A stretch of 64,000 nucleotides of DNA, from assembly GCA_023935145.1 (NCBI GenBank), contig CM043701.1:72788817-72852816 (forward strand), given 5' to 3'. Shown piece after piece: positions 1 through 10,540 of this stretch. Under the pieces are notes generated by a model. It saw nothing but the letters and a program-made list of their open reading frames with translations, was not told the DNA's origin and did not search any database. This DNA comes from Bretschneidera sinensis. Its lineage: Eukaryota; Streptophyta; Magnoliopsida; Brassicales; Akaniaceae. The first letter of the stretch is position 1, and each line of letters opens with the position of its first letter. Made by a program: the position numbers and the translations under genes.

Positions 1-1
1 T

Positions 2-826
2 CTGCAGGCTAACATCTTTACCAAGTTTGGGACTCCAAGAGCAATCATTAGTGATGGGGGCAGCCACTTTCATCATCGCTCTTTTGTCGCAATACTCCAG
101 AAATATGGGATCACTCATAAAGTTGGCACCCCCTATCATCCTCAAACCAGTGGCCAAGTGGAGATACGTAACCGAGAGAACAAAGGAATCCTAGAGAGGA
201 CTGTACAGCCTAATCGAAAGGATTGGTCTTTGCGCCTAAATGATGTTCTATGGGCATATCGGACTGCTTATAAAACTCTAATTGGCATGTCTCCATACCG
301 CCTAGTCTTTGGGAAAGCATGCCATATTCCAGTAGAATTAGAGCATCAAGCATATTGGGCCATAAAGCAATTCAATTTTAATATGAAACAAGCGGGAGAG
401 AAGAGGAAGCTGCATTTAAATGAGCTAGAGGAACTAAGATATGACGCCTATGAAAATGCAAAGCTCTACAAAGAATGGACAAAAGCCTATCATGACAAGC
501 AACTAGTGCGTAAAGAGTTTCACATAGGACAAAGGGTGCTACTCTACAATTCAAGATTAAGGCTATTCCCAGGCAAACTAAAATCCCGTTGGGCTGGTCC
601 GTATGTGGTCACCAAGGTCTTTCCTCATGGAGCCTTGGAGATTCATGACTCGAATAGCAATTAGACATTTACAGTCAATGGACACCGAGTCAAACCATAC
701 CTCGATCTCACTATACCTCCTCGGGATGAGGACTTGACACTTCAAACTGTCCAATATATAGCTGATCCACAAACACCTAACCCACTTGAATTCCCAGTTT
801 CCGTTGCACATAACGTCACTACTTGA
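2..826 (+). pseudogene. Athila-1 integrase, C-terminal part, one in-frame stop
   Basis: This is the end of the pol polyprotein, open from base 2 in one frame. It begins within the integrase core: SDGGSHF holds the second catalytic Asp and SGQVEIRNR the catalytic Glu. A conserved WAYRTAYKT segment and the C-terminal DNA-binding part ([12 protein letters not shown]) follow. An in-frame TAG at 662-664 interrupts the chain, after which the frame continues to a TGA at 824-826, as in Athila-3. Integrase would join element DNA to the host chromosome. The first catalytic Asp and zinc-binding region lie outside the window. The stop makes this copy non-functional, although the residues around it are well kept, which suggests a fairly recent insertion. 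Confidence 0.88.
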
Positions 827-2301
827 TGCATTGCGATCGAGCACACCTACACCTTGCGATCGAGTGCATTTGCTCTAGAAGCTAAACTCCACTACCCGAG
901 CAAATAGTCTGCACCACATGATGATCAGCAGAGAGAGGATACTCCATCCGGCTGAAGACGTAAAACTTAGCGGTCATGGGAGGCACCCCAGACATATCCT
1001 TTTCATTTTAATACTTTTCTTTTAGTTATAGTTATATTTACATGTCTATTGTTTATATTTTGTTTTCTGACACAACGTTTATTTTTTCTTTGTCAGGTAC
1101 TCAGTGCGTGCATCCAATTCAAGTTTGGGGACGTAGATAAGCAAGCGAACAACCGAGTTCTCCATCTTCTAGGTCAGATCTTTCCATGCCACAAACGCAT
1201 TGGGGACAATGTGTATTTTAAGTTTTGGGGTAGTGGGAGATACTAGATACTATCACACACACACACTTGAAATACATGCACACACTAAGTCCCAGTTTTT
1301 TTTTTTTTTTTAGGAAGATAAAAGCATGTTCTTTTGGTAAACAAAAATTTTGGTTGATTTAAAAATTTGATAACACTTCATTAGTAAGCTTACAAACTAG
1401 AACACATAGTCTTGTTTTAGGAATTTTAGAAAGTTGAGGTAACTACCTCAAGGCACCTAAGAATTCACAAGTTTGCTTTAAAATTGCACGAGCACATGTA
1501 GCACGCATTTATGTGAGGTATGACATATAATTCTTTGGTATATGTTTCCATTACCTAAACTGTAGTCAGATAACTTTTTGAAAAGAACCCTTTGGCATAA
1601 GAAAAATAAAGAAAAAAAATAAAAAAAATATGTCCATCATGCGAAAAGAAAATAAAAAAGCTTCCAAAAATCAACTTTTCACTGAGTAACTGGGCCTCTT
1701 GCCTCAGTAAGCATTAAGTGTTCACGTCAAAAGGCGGGAGTTTCATTAAGAAGCATTAAAAACTTGTTAAGTTCCGTAGCCTTTTTTACTCGAGCTAGTA
1801 AGTCCTTAGGGGTGTCTTTACGCCTAATGCCCTAAAACCATCTGGTTTGGGAGTCATTGGCAAAACACTCATTAAAAGGGTCAAATGGAAAGCTAGATGG
1901 AACTCAACATGGCAAAGATCGCATGATAAAAGGAAAAGAAAAAGAAGCAAGTATTATGCCATTTTGTTCTCTTTGATAAGAAATTTGATAAAATTTTGGG
2001 CACCGAAACACCATCCACTAAAATTATGTGAAAACCCCATCTTATATGTGCTAATTTATCACACACAAATCAAACTTGTGATGCCTTAAGCCAGCCTTAG
2101 GTAAGTAACATAAAGCTTTTGAAAGTCCTTTTTCAATCCAAAAATGTGTTTTTATTATAAGCTTATACATGAACGGTTATCATGGTTTTATGCACAACCC
2201 AAATTTCTGAGTATCATGGAAATGAATTTATCTTTGATTTTGTTTTTTTAGTTTTCAATTTTGTATTGCTAAAGGACTAGCAATATGTAAGTTTGGGGGT
2301 G
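827..2301 (+). other. Athila-1 noncoding tail between pol and 3' LTR, with conserved blocks
   Basis: No gene is seen in this 1.5 kb. It carries blocks also found in Athila-3 and Athila-2: a motif near 952-990 with core GACGTAAAACTTAGCG, and a block at about 1,681-1,872 that includes CTCTTGCCTCAGTAAGC and AAACCATCTGGTTTGGGAG. Three purine tracts of the type AAGTTTGGGG occur near 1,122, 1,218 and 2,289; only the last touches the LTR. Repeated GCGATCGAG motifs lie at 831-865. No env-like ORF of the kind known in some Athila elements is present. Confidence 0.75.
2289..2301 (+). promoter_or_regulatory. Polypurine tract of Athila-1
   Basis: AAGTTTGGGGGTG directly precedes the LTR start (TGATAAGTGC). 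It is the expected primer for plus-strand DNA synthesis. The same sequence precedes the 3' LTR of Athila-3 in its own orientation. Confidence 0.85.
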
Positions 2302-3563
2302 TGATAAGTGCTTAAATATGTTTAAGCCCTTTCATTTACATTTGTTAAGTCCTATTTTATGTTAATTTAGTTCATTTTACTTCATTTCTGTGTTTTACAT
2401 GCTTTTATAGGGTTTTGGAGAAGAAAGAAGCATTTTGAAGCTTAAACGGAAGAAAACTGGAAATCCTGGAGTAGCTGCTGCCTAGAGTGCAATCGAGCGC
2501 AGCAGCAATCACGCACACAGGCCAGATCGAGCGCACCTGTATGGACATGAACAGTAAAGTGGCAGAACCAGTTTTGGAAATAAAAGAGTTTTGTGTTTTA
2601 GGAAAGTTTAGGAATTCATGAGCCTTCTAGGATTATTCAGCCCCTATAAATACACTTATAAAACACACAAAGAAGAAATCCTTTATCTTTTGTTCTAGAC
2701 TCGAAGTAGAAAGCTTAGGAGAAGAATTGACGACTCGTCTCCCGAGTTTTTTTGGTTTTAGTTTTTAGTTTTTATTTTCATAATGTTTAGCATGTTTATT
2801 CTACTTAGCATGTGTAACTAAACACCTATAGGGCTCGATTGAAGCCCTAGTTATGCTTTTCCACATATCTATTCATTGACTATCTTTGCTATAGCCCTGT
2901 CTGAATGTTTAACTTGATTAATACCTGTTTGTATTTAAATTCCTCGTATGTATATGCCTGATCAACATATGCATGTGGTATGGATAGGTTAGTCGGATCA
3001 ATTTGGATGACCGAGTCCTGGGTTCGATATTAGTAACAAGGGATATCCACACCGGATTCTCGGGTTAATCAACATAGGAAACCGGGAGCAGACCAAGCCC
3101 TAGGTCCTGTGTGGTTGCCGATCTCCACAGCTCTCATGTTCTCTTAAGGAACAACTCAGTATACACCCATGCTGAATCCCTTAAGAGAGAAAAGAGTTAG
3201 AGTATACACCATGCCTAACTCGTTGCATAGGGAGATCAATAGCCTAAGGTGTGGACCAAGCCCTTAGGTTGGCAACCATTAGATATTCATGATAAGCCTA
3301 GAGCATTGAAACCTTAGTTAGTGGGAAAGTATAATTAGTGGTGGATATCGTAGCCCTATGATCTCATTATTATTATTATTTACTCACAATCAAACTATTA
3401 TCTATCTTTTTATATTGCAAATATAATTCTAAAACGAAATTCACCAATCCCTGTGGAGATAATCTTTCTTTTGCACACTATACTACTCAGTTGACCTTGT
3501 GCACTTGCAAGTAAAACAAGTACGATTATTTACTTATTAATTTAGGTAAATAAACGCACAACA
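2302..3563 (+). repeat. Athila-1 3' LTR (1,262 bp)
   Basis: The LTR runs from TGATAAGTGC to CACAACA and closely resembles both Athila-3 LTRs in reverse complement. A TATA-like CTATAAATA lies at about 2,644. GC-rich ATCGAGCGCA-type motifs are at 2,487-2,540, upstream of that box. The second half is well conserved among copies. Confidence 0.9.
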
Positions 3564-3568
3564 ATAAC

Positions 3569-4316
3569 CTATAACCTTTCACCTTTCACCCTAGAGGCAT
3601 ACCCTAGAAATACACATTTTACCGTCATTGGCTTATGAATAATCTATAAGAGAATCGAACCATATTTTTTTTGGAGTCTTCAACCTAATCGCAATGGATG
3701 GAGATTGATTTATCAAATAGCAAGAAAGATTCACAATTGGCCTAAAAGTCTTGATAGTCCGCCATTAAGGAGTTATATCATGCAGAGTGTATGATTCATC
3801 CTTCCTACAACACCATTTGTGTATTACCCAATAGATAATAAGGACTATCAATTTTCTTCCCCTTCAATATTATAAGCAACTGTTTTTCAACCTTGAGAAA
3901 TCTACCTTCACTTGTGAAGTGGTAGCTATTGGAGTCAAGTGCACTAATTGATTAAGGTTTTTCTTCAAGTCTGATATATAAGTCACTTCAAATTTGGAAT
4001 ATAAGGAACATCAAATGTCCCAATAACAATAATGGGTAAGGTGGTATCATAACCAAGAAGGTGCCACTGGTTTCTTATATGTGGCAAACCAATCACACAG
4101 TGGACACACATGGAATGAGCAACCAGAATCCAAAATCTATTCCTCGCTAAAAGTACTTTAGGAAATAGAAAGAATACAATCCATTTCATTTTGACTCTCA
4201 TAACATATGTGGTACTAGAGATTTCAACATTTTTCTCCTCTTTATTCTTGAGCTTTCGTCAATTCTTCTTGAAATGTCATAGCTCATGGCACAATAGACA
4301 TCGTATTTTGCGCCAT
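3569..4316 (-). pseudogene. Degenerate copia pol relic: gag zinc knuckle, protease region, integrase end
   Basis: Reading leftward on the minus strand there is a broken gag zinc knuckle (CLLCHEL-HFKKN, near 4,300-4,250). It is followed by a decayed protease-like stretch (FWILVAHSMCVHCV) and by DVPYIPNLK, the pre-integrase linker. An integrase tail follows at about 3,830-3,640 (GMNHTL, CYLINQSPSIAI, LKTPKK), then CVFLGYASRVKG at about 3,600. This order is typical of Ty1/copia. Many stops and frameshifts, and loss of most of the integrase, show an old inactive copy. No RT is present in the window, because Athila-1 inserted immediately after this point. The upstream gag half is probably at 24,659-25,250. 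Confidence 0.6.
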
Positions 4317-4892
4317 TAATAATTAAGAATCGTTCACCTTTTAATTTTTTGATACAGATGATTGTTCGTATAAATGATTGAGATGTATTCTATGGAAAGT
4401 TCAGTTATTTGAAATGGTTAAGAGATTATTTAATGGAGGAATAAATTTCACACAAAAAGGTTAAAGAGAAAAAAGGTAAAAAGATCAACTTTTACTATTT
4501 TGAGGACCTTAATTTCATGCTCCATAATTTTTTTTATCTCCAAAACCTTAGAACTTGTCCTTTTTTAGATCAATAAGATATTTTAATTATCTTTCCAATA
4601 ATATATTATGGGAAGTTTTTGGATAAGAGATGAGTGATAAATTAATTTTTTATCCAAACAGCTCAAAAACTGACTAGTTGTAATGTTTTGAGCCTCATTT
4701 CAAATCTGTGATTAATTTGTATATTCCACCATTTGGACATGATAGAAGACTATCAGGGTTTCCAGTGAGTTCAAGAAAACCTTTGAATTTTTTTAGATGA
4801 GTGAGAACGACTGTTTGAAGTTGAGGTTCAGAACTGATTCTTAACCCTAATAAGGTTATAAATACTCTTTTTGGAAACTTTAGAAGGACCTT

Positions 4893-4934
<42 letters not shown>

Positions 4935-5453
4935 CAGATTTTGGAGCTTTAGAAATTACAATCCTATTTTTAAGAGAAAACCAAGAGAAAAATAGTGCTA
5001 AAGAGTGAGTTTTGTGAGTTCTTGAGCCTAAACCTATACCCTAACCCTAACCTTAAAGCCTGATCTTTTACATAAAATACAACAATAATCCTCCATAGAA
5101 ACTTGGTTATCTGATCATAGCAAAGGAGTAACAAAGCTTAGAATTACACTGAAGATTGTTTGTACTCGGATCGTCATTTTATTGAAGAGAATAAGAAGAC
5201 CGCCCCCTATCCCCCCACTCAGAGTAGAAAGAGGGTTATGTGACCTTTACTCATCCATGCTCGAGTGTTTAAGAAGGATCTCAGAATTTTCTTTTGGTCT
5301 TTGCAAGGATTCAAGCACTCTTCGAAAGTATAACTTATTCTTCCTTTCTCTAGGGTTTAATATTTTGTAATCTTCATATTTGCTTTGGCCTTTTGTTTGA
5401 TTCAATGTTTTTTACATGTTTGGATGATTGAGAATTGTTTTCATGTATTACTC
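4317..5453. other. AT-rich stretch without a recognisable gene; 38-T run
   Basis: I find no conserved protein in any frame. A run of 38 T occupies 4,897-4,934. Two telomere-like CCCTAA units near 5,036-5,052 are too few to mean anything. The segment may be part of an unrecognised element that split the copia relic (CCAT at both 4,313 and 24,659). Confidence 0.5.
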
Positions 5454-5679
5454 TAAGGGCCTGTTTGGTTCACGAGTAGGATTATAGTGGGATAGGATTA
5501 GGATTCACATGGGATAGGATAAAGGGGGATTAAAGAGGCAATACCTTAATCTTATATTTAGTTAATGAGATTGATAGATTGGGACTAAAATGAGATAAGA
5601 AGTCTAAGTACCAAAATAGCCTAGCACTATTCATCTTCCTTAATGATCTCTAGGTTTTCACAAACCCTAAAATTTAATT

Positions 5680-6398
5680 TTTATTATTTTATTATTTGTA
5701 TATTATTATTATAATATATAATGGTTATTATTAAATTATTATTTAATAATTATTATAATTATAATAAGAAGTATATAATTGTAATAGTTATTTTTAATAT
5801 AATTATTATTGTCATTAATATAATTAAATAAGTGTAATATTATTATTAGAAAAATAATATTCTTATCATTACTATTATTATTATATTGTTATTATAATTA
5901 TAATAATAATTATCTTTATCATTATTATTATTATTATCATCATCATTAAAAATTATTACATTTATAATAATAATAATTTTTATTATTATCATAATTTCTA
6001 TTATAATAGTAATAAATAATAGTTATTATTATATTATTATTTTTTCATCATAATTATATAATTATTATTATCATAACTATGACTATAATAATTATAATTA
6101 TAATTAATAATTATTATTATCATTATTACTATAATATTATTATAAATATGATGCTAATAACAATAATAATTATTATTATCACAATTATTATTATTAAGAG
6201 AATAAAAAATATTATTATAATATAAAATACTAATATTATCTATTTTATTGTAATTATGATAATAATAATAATTGTCATTATTATTATAGTTATTATATTT
6301 ATAATAATAATATTTTATTATTATATTTATAATAATTATTATAAAAAATTAAGTTTAATAATATTATAATAATTACTACTATTATAATAATTATTATT
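5680..6398. repeat. Irregular (TTA/ATT)n microsatellite block
   Basis: About 720 bases consist almost entirely of A and T in TTA, ATT, TAA and AAT units, with occasional C or G. It lies inside the MITE and has probably grown by slippage after insertion. Apparent ORFs here are meaningless. Confidence 0.9.
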
Positions 6399-6509
6399 CA
6401 AGGGTTGTAAAAAGGACAAAAAGAAAAATTTCAATCCGACATGGGTTGGATAGATTCTATTACATGGAAGAAGGTGGGATAAAAAAAATGGGATTATGAC
6501 TAATTTAAT

Positions 6510-6645
6510 ACCACGTGAATAGTAAGGCAATGTTTGGATTGTGCTTTAAGTAACACTTAAAGCAAAAAAAAAAAAAAAAAAACCTTGTTTATTGCTTTAA
6601 GTGCTACTTAAAAGACCATCCAAATGAGGGATAACTATTCATGTG
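6510..6645. repeat. Short imperfect hairpin inside the MITE
   Basis: GTGAATAGT...GCTTTAAGTAACACTTAAAGC on the left is matched by GCTTTAAGTGCTACTTAAA...ACTATTCATGTG on the right, around a run of A residues near 6,565. It may be a second, nested miniature element (ends CAATGTTTGGAT and ATCCAAATGAG). No clear target duplication was found. Confidence 0.45.
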
Positions 6646-6697
6646 AGATTAAAATAATCCAATCCCACTTTAATCCCAACAACCAAACAGACCCTAA

Positions 6698-7901
6698 GTA
6701 TATTTGTGTTTTATAATAATTTTTAAACTCATAAAAATTAGGTTCTGATAAAAAAATCCAAAAAACCTAAAGTACCCGAAATTATTGTCAAGGGCGCCAC
6801 TTCATGATGGAATTACGCCTTGGCACCATTCTAAAGTGGTGCATGCAAAGGGTGGCGCCATAATGGCGCCCCCACCTTATATTTTTCAGATTTGTTGTTT
6901 TGTTTCGTTTTTTTATTTATTTTCTTTCATATACATGTTTAAATAATTTTAATTAGTTTAAATCAATCATATAACATCTAGAATCTATTGGTTAACATGA
7001 ATTAACATCTTTAACATGAAATCAAAGTAAAGCAATTTAATTGAATTTGGACTTAAAAGAACAAGATTTTTTTTTTTGGAATTTGAATGACTTTATATGA
7101 TATAATATAATCTTAGATGTTTCTAGGTTAAAGTATATATGATGCTTTAAATTTTTTTTAGTTTTTGTCCTTACGCACAATCCCATGTTTGCTTATTTAA
7201 ATTAGGATTTTTTATGCTAAATCCTAGTCCTCAATGATTTATATGATGCCATCTTTGTTCCACGTGCTCTATTATTGTTTAACCTTGGCCACATACTTGA
7301 TTTGAATGAAATAGGCTACTGTTTTGTATTGATAATGCATGATAAAAATGTTTCCTTATTATGATTTTTTCCTGTTTTGCTTGCTTATGCTTAGACTTTG
7401 ATTGATAACATGCCTATATTTGTGTATTGGGTTCATGTATGATCTTGTTATGATATATTGATGTGTTTGGATAATTTTACATGCATTATTGATGAGAATA
7501 GTTGTTATTTTTATTTATTTTCTTAATCATGGATGGATGAATAGAGTCAATTTATTTATCTTGTTTTATATTTTTCATGGATGAATGGATTTACTTTTAT
7601 ACACTTGTGGATGATTTATTTTATTACTTTTATTTAACTTTATGCAATTTTTGAAATTGTAAGTCTTAGTCAAGAACTCTTTCATTTATCGTTATTTCCA
7701 TGTGATTTTATTTTATTATTTTATTTTGAGAATATAAGCTGTGGTTAGGCTCCTTTTTCATTTGTAGCTATTTCCTTGTAATCACACTTTATTTACAACG
7801 CACCTTTTATTTGATCTTTATTTGCTATAGATGGATTTATAATATAATTTGTTACATGTTCATGATATTTGGGTGACTCAATTGCTCATTGCATTATGTG
7901 C
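6698..7901. other. AT-rich stretch, no gene seen
   Basis: No coding similarity is visible in either strand. A small cluster of GGCGCC and complementary motifs (6,795-6,875) stands out from the AT-rich surroundings. The rest is long TTTATT-type low-complexity sequence up to the CACTA-1 target site. Confidence 0.5.
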
Positions 7902-7904
7902 TTG

Positions 7905-8235
7905 CACTACAAGAAAATTGGGTATTTGCGATGGAAAAAACCTTCGCAAATACTGTATTTTCTATCGCAAATGCTTATATGCAAAAGATTATATACCATA
8001 GTCACTGATAATGTTTTATGTGACGGAAAAAAATTTCCTTCGCAGAAAATATTATTTGCGATGGATTTTGCTACAAAAATGTTGTAGCAAATAAGCCTAA
8101 TTTTTTTGAAAACTGTGATGGATTTAAATGCATAGCAAATACTTAGTTTTAATATCTGCGATGGATTTAATTCCATAACAGCAAATATCTGCGTAGAAAC
8201 CAAAATTGCGATAGATAAAATCCTTAGCATATAAT
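7905..8235. repeat. CACTA-1 left inverted repeat and subterminal repeats
   Basis: After the 16-bp terminal repeat there are about eight copies of a motif like TTTGCGATGGA, in both orientations (for example 7,924, 7,943, 7,963, 8,052, 8,107, 8,155, 8,204). In En/Spm such subterminal repeats bind TnpA. Because the copies are inverted, chance ORFs occur on both strands here. Confidence 0.85.
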
Positions 8236-8640
8236 ATTTGTTTAAAATTTCTTTAATAAAAAACCTTGTTCAATTAAGATTTCAACAAAAACACAAATTC
8301 TATAACCAATAACTTTCTAATATAATCTGCTAAAATATATAATTCATTAACAATACAACATATCATTCAATCTAGTAAATTATAAAAATTCGTTAACAAT
8401 TATTAAAATGAAAATATGTCATCAAATTCTCATAAATAAAAAAGAAATCACAAATGTGACAAATCCGGGTAGTAATCATCAACTCTGTCTTCATTATGTG
8501 CTTCCTCAGTAGAGTCCTGTGAAAAAAGATAAAAGAGAAACCATAAGTCATTTCGCAATCAAAGGAGAAACTAATCATAAATTATAGAAAAAAATGAATA
8601 ATCAATTTAGATGTTTACACTGAAAACTTGACAAAACTTG

Positions 8641-9138
8641 AACCGGTGGTCCAAGCTCGACTAGATTGCTTGTTCCCACAACTCAATTTCTATGGTACGG
8701 ACGTGCAGGTACTCTCGAGTCGTCCACAGGACGTGTATTTTACATTTTCGACCCTAAAACCACTAAGTGTTAACGGTTTGAATCTAAAATTTTCACTTTT
8801 CCTCACAAAACCCAAACCAGTGGTTTGAACTAGACTATATTTGTCCCCACAACTCACATTCTATGGTACGGACATGCATGTACTCTCAAGTCATCCACGA
8901 GAGGTGTATTTTATGTTTTCGACTCTAAAACCACTAAGTGTTAACAGTTTGAACCTAAAATTGTCACTTTTTTCTCACAAACCCCGAACCAATGGTCCGA
9001 ACTCGACTAGACTTGTTCTCATAACTCACATTCTATGGTATAAGAGTGCAAGTACTCTCGGGACATCCACGTGATATGTATTTTTCGTTTTCGACCCTAA
9101 AATCACTAAGTGTTTACAGTTTGAACCTAAAATTATCT
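8641..9138 (+). repeat. Three tandem repeats of about 173 bp
   Basis: Copies start at about 8,641, 8,815 and 8,987 with AACC[G/A][G/A]TGGT. They share TTCTATGGTACGGACGTGCA-like, CGACCCTAAAACCACTAAG-like and AACCTAAAATT segments. The third copy is the most diverged. The spacing is 174 then 172 bases, so a reading frame is shared only by the first two. No protein similarity is recognised. Confidence 0.8.
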
Positions 9139-9184
9139 ACATCCACAGGATATGTAGATAATTGACATTAGAATTATGTTTACC

Positions 9185-10165
9185 ATCTGGTTTGCATGCT
9201 CTTGTGTACTGAAGGACCCTCCAACATGGTGGACAAGCTCATCTCTTCACCACTTATTAGATGATACAGCCTGCTGAAGCCTCTCCTAACCGTTTGTGGC
9301 CCACAGGGCACAAAGTTTATCCCAAACTGGCTGCCTCATCCAATGCTTGGTCTACCTAACCCAGTCTATTTTGTTCAGCCTGTGCACTTGTTCAACGCTA
9401 GCTCGGCTTTGTTTAGGTGGTCAGACTAGCACCTATAATCAATATTGTTAAAGACATATTGGGCGTATGTGGTCTCCTCCTGGGTGGAGAACTTATAACG
9501 GAGTTGAAATACAAAAGGAAAGGGATTACTTACAACCTAAAAATAAACTTATGCGAAATAGAAATATAATATATAACAACTTGTTCATATGAAGCATATA
9601 TATATACATACAACAAAACATAGATTATATCAAAAATTCATCAAAGCATATCCCCTGCATTCGTGGAGTAAACTGTCAATATAAGTTGCAAGACTCATCG
9701 TGATGATTCTTTGATATCAGAATGATGGTCTTAACAATGCCCTTAGCCCCATCGAATGCATTAAAAGAATAAAAAAATATAAAAAAATTGGCTTATGTGG
9801 TACTAATGCATAATGTTTTCACTAAAAGTATATTACCTCCCGCTTCTAATGCGAAGCAAAGGTCGGTCAGTTAGATTCTCAAGAGGAGGGGGAAGTCCAT
9901 TAAGCCCTCTCCCTTTATGAGGTACTTCCTCATAGTCATCATCAGTATCATCCTCCTCATCCAGATCCTCCTCTAAATCTTGATCAACGAGCTCTGCAGT
10001 TTAAAGAAAAAGATGTTATAAGCCAAAATGAAAAACAAAATGGGAGAAGGGGTTTATGTAGAATATAAAAGTAAATACATAGTTACCTAAAGCCGGGGTA
10101 TGAGAAGTTAAGGCATCATCTCTACTTGGGTTGCGCCCCCCTCCCCCTCTCTTTCTGCCTCATTT
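9185..10165 (-). pseudogene. CACTA-1 TnpA-like gene relic (plant En/Spm-associated transposase family)
   Basis: On the minus strand the piece at about 9,355-9,190 reads WMRQPVWDKLCALW, then SSNKW and ELVHHVGGSFSTQEHANQM. This matches the conserved W-HTGGS-EH region of the second gene product of plant CACTA elements (the Ptta/En/Spm family). Just upstream, 9,993-9,837 is an open acidic segment (LEEDLDEEDDTDDDYEE) ending in an exon-like AG/GTAATA donor, with a pyrimidine-rich CTGCAG acceptor before it. A Gly/Arg-rich start is readable near 10,165-10,087, again with a GT donor. Several stops and frame changes show decay. In En/Spm, TnpA binds subterminal repeats and cooperates with TnpD. Exon limits are inferred. 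Confidence 0.55.
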
Positions 10166-10438
10166 TCAACCCCTTGGCGGTATCTTATTTTGGAAAAAAA
10201 AAAAAAAAAAAACAAGTAGGAAAAAAATGCATACACAATGTTTAAGAGTCATATAAGATACGAAAAGGAATAAAAAATAGAAACATACTTATCATAATAA
10301 TTTTAAGTTTCTTATAATGATGAAACAAAACTATTAATTATAATTTTCATCAATTACTGAAAAAAATCGGAATAGATATATATGCTTATAAGTTAGTTCA
10401 TGCTATGATCATGTATGCTTACAAGTTAGTTCATGCTA

Positions 10439-10500
10439 TGTAATACCCATGTTCTTAAAGTAAGGGTAAAGAAGTAATTATAGATATTACATGGAGTTAA

Positions 10501-10540
<40 letters not shown>

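Larger units (their letters stand above)
1..3563 (+). mobile_element. Athila-1: 3' part of a Ty3/gypsy LTR retrotransposon (Athila type)
   Basis: The window opens inside the integrase of an Athila-type element. Its 3' noncoding tail and complete 3' LTR follow. The identification rests on close protein similarity to the complete Athila-3 element at 34,310-44,085, on an LTR starting TGATAAGTGC and ending CACAACA, and on the polypurine tract next to it. The 5' part lies left of the window, so the target duplication cannot be tested; the five bases after the LTR are ATAAC. It inserted into the copia relic on its right, just after the relic's conserved KG-YRL motif region. Confidence 0.9.
5457..6694. 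mobile_element. PIF/Harbinger (Tourist-like) MITE, expanded by a TTA-rich core
   Basis: The ends are GGGCCTGTTTGGTT and AACCAAACAGACCC, inverted repeats with one mismatch, flanked by TAA at 5,454-5,456 and 6,695-6,697. Both are typical of Tourist-like MITEs, which are moved by PIF/Harbinger transposases. Subterminal regions (GTGGGATAGGATTAGGATT against AATCCAATCCCACTTTAATC) are also loosely complementary. At 1.24 kb it is long for a MITE because about 700 bp in the middle are an irregular trinucleotide repeat. It has no coding capacity. Confidence 0.8.

Noticed and set aside
5036..5052. Telomere-like CCCTAACCCTAACC
   Set aside because: Only about two units; common in plant promoters and random AT-rich DNA. 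No array.
7907..8230. ORFs on both strands at the left end of CACTA-1
   Set aside because: Inverted subterminal repeats keep both strands open by chance; this is terminal DNA of the transposon.
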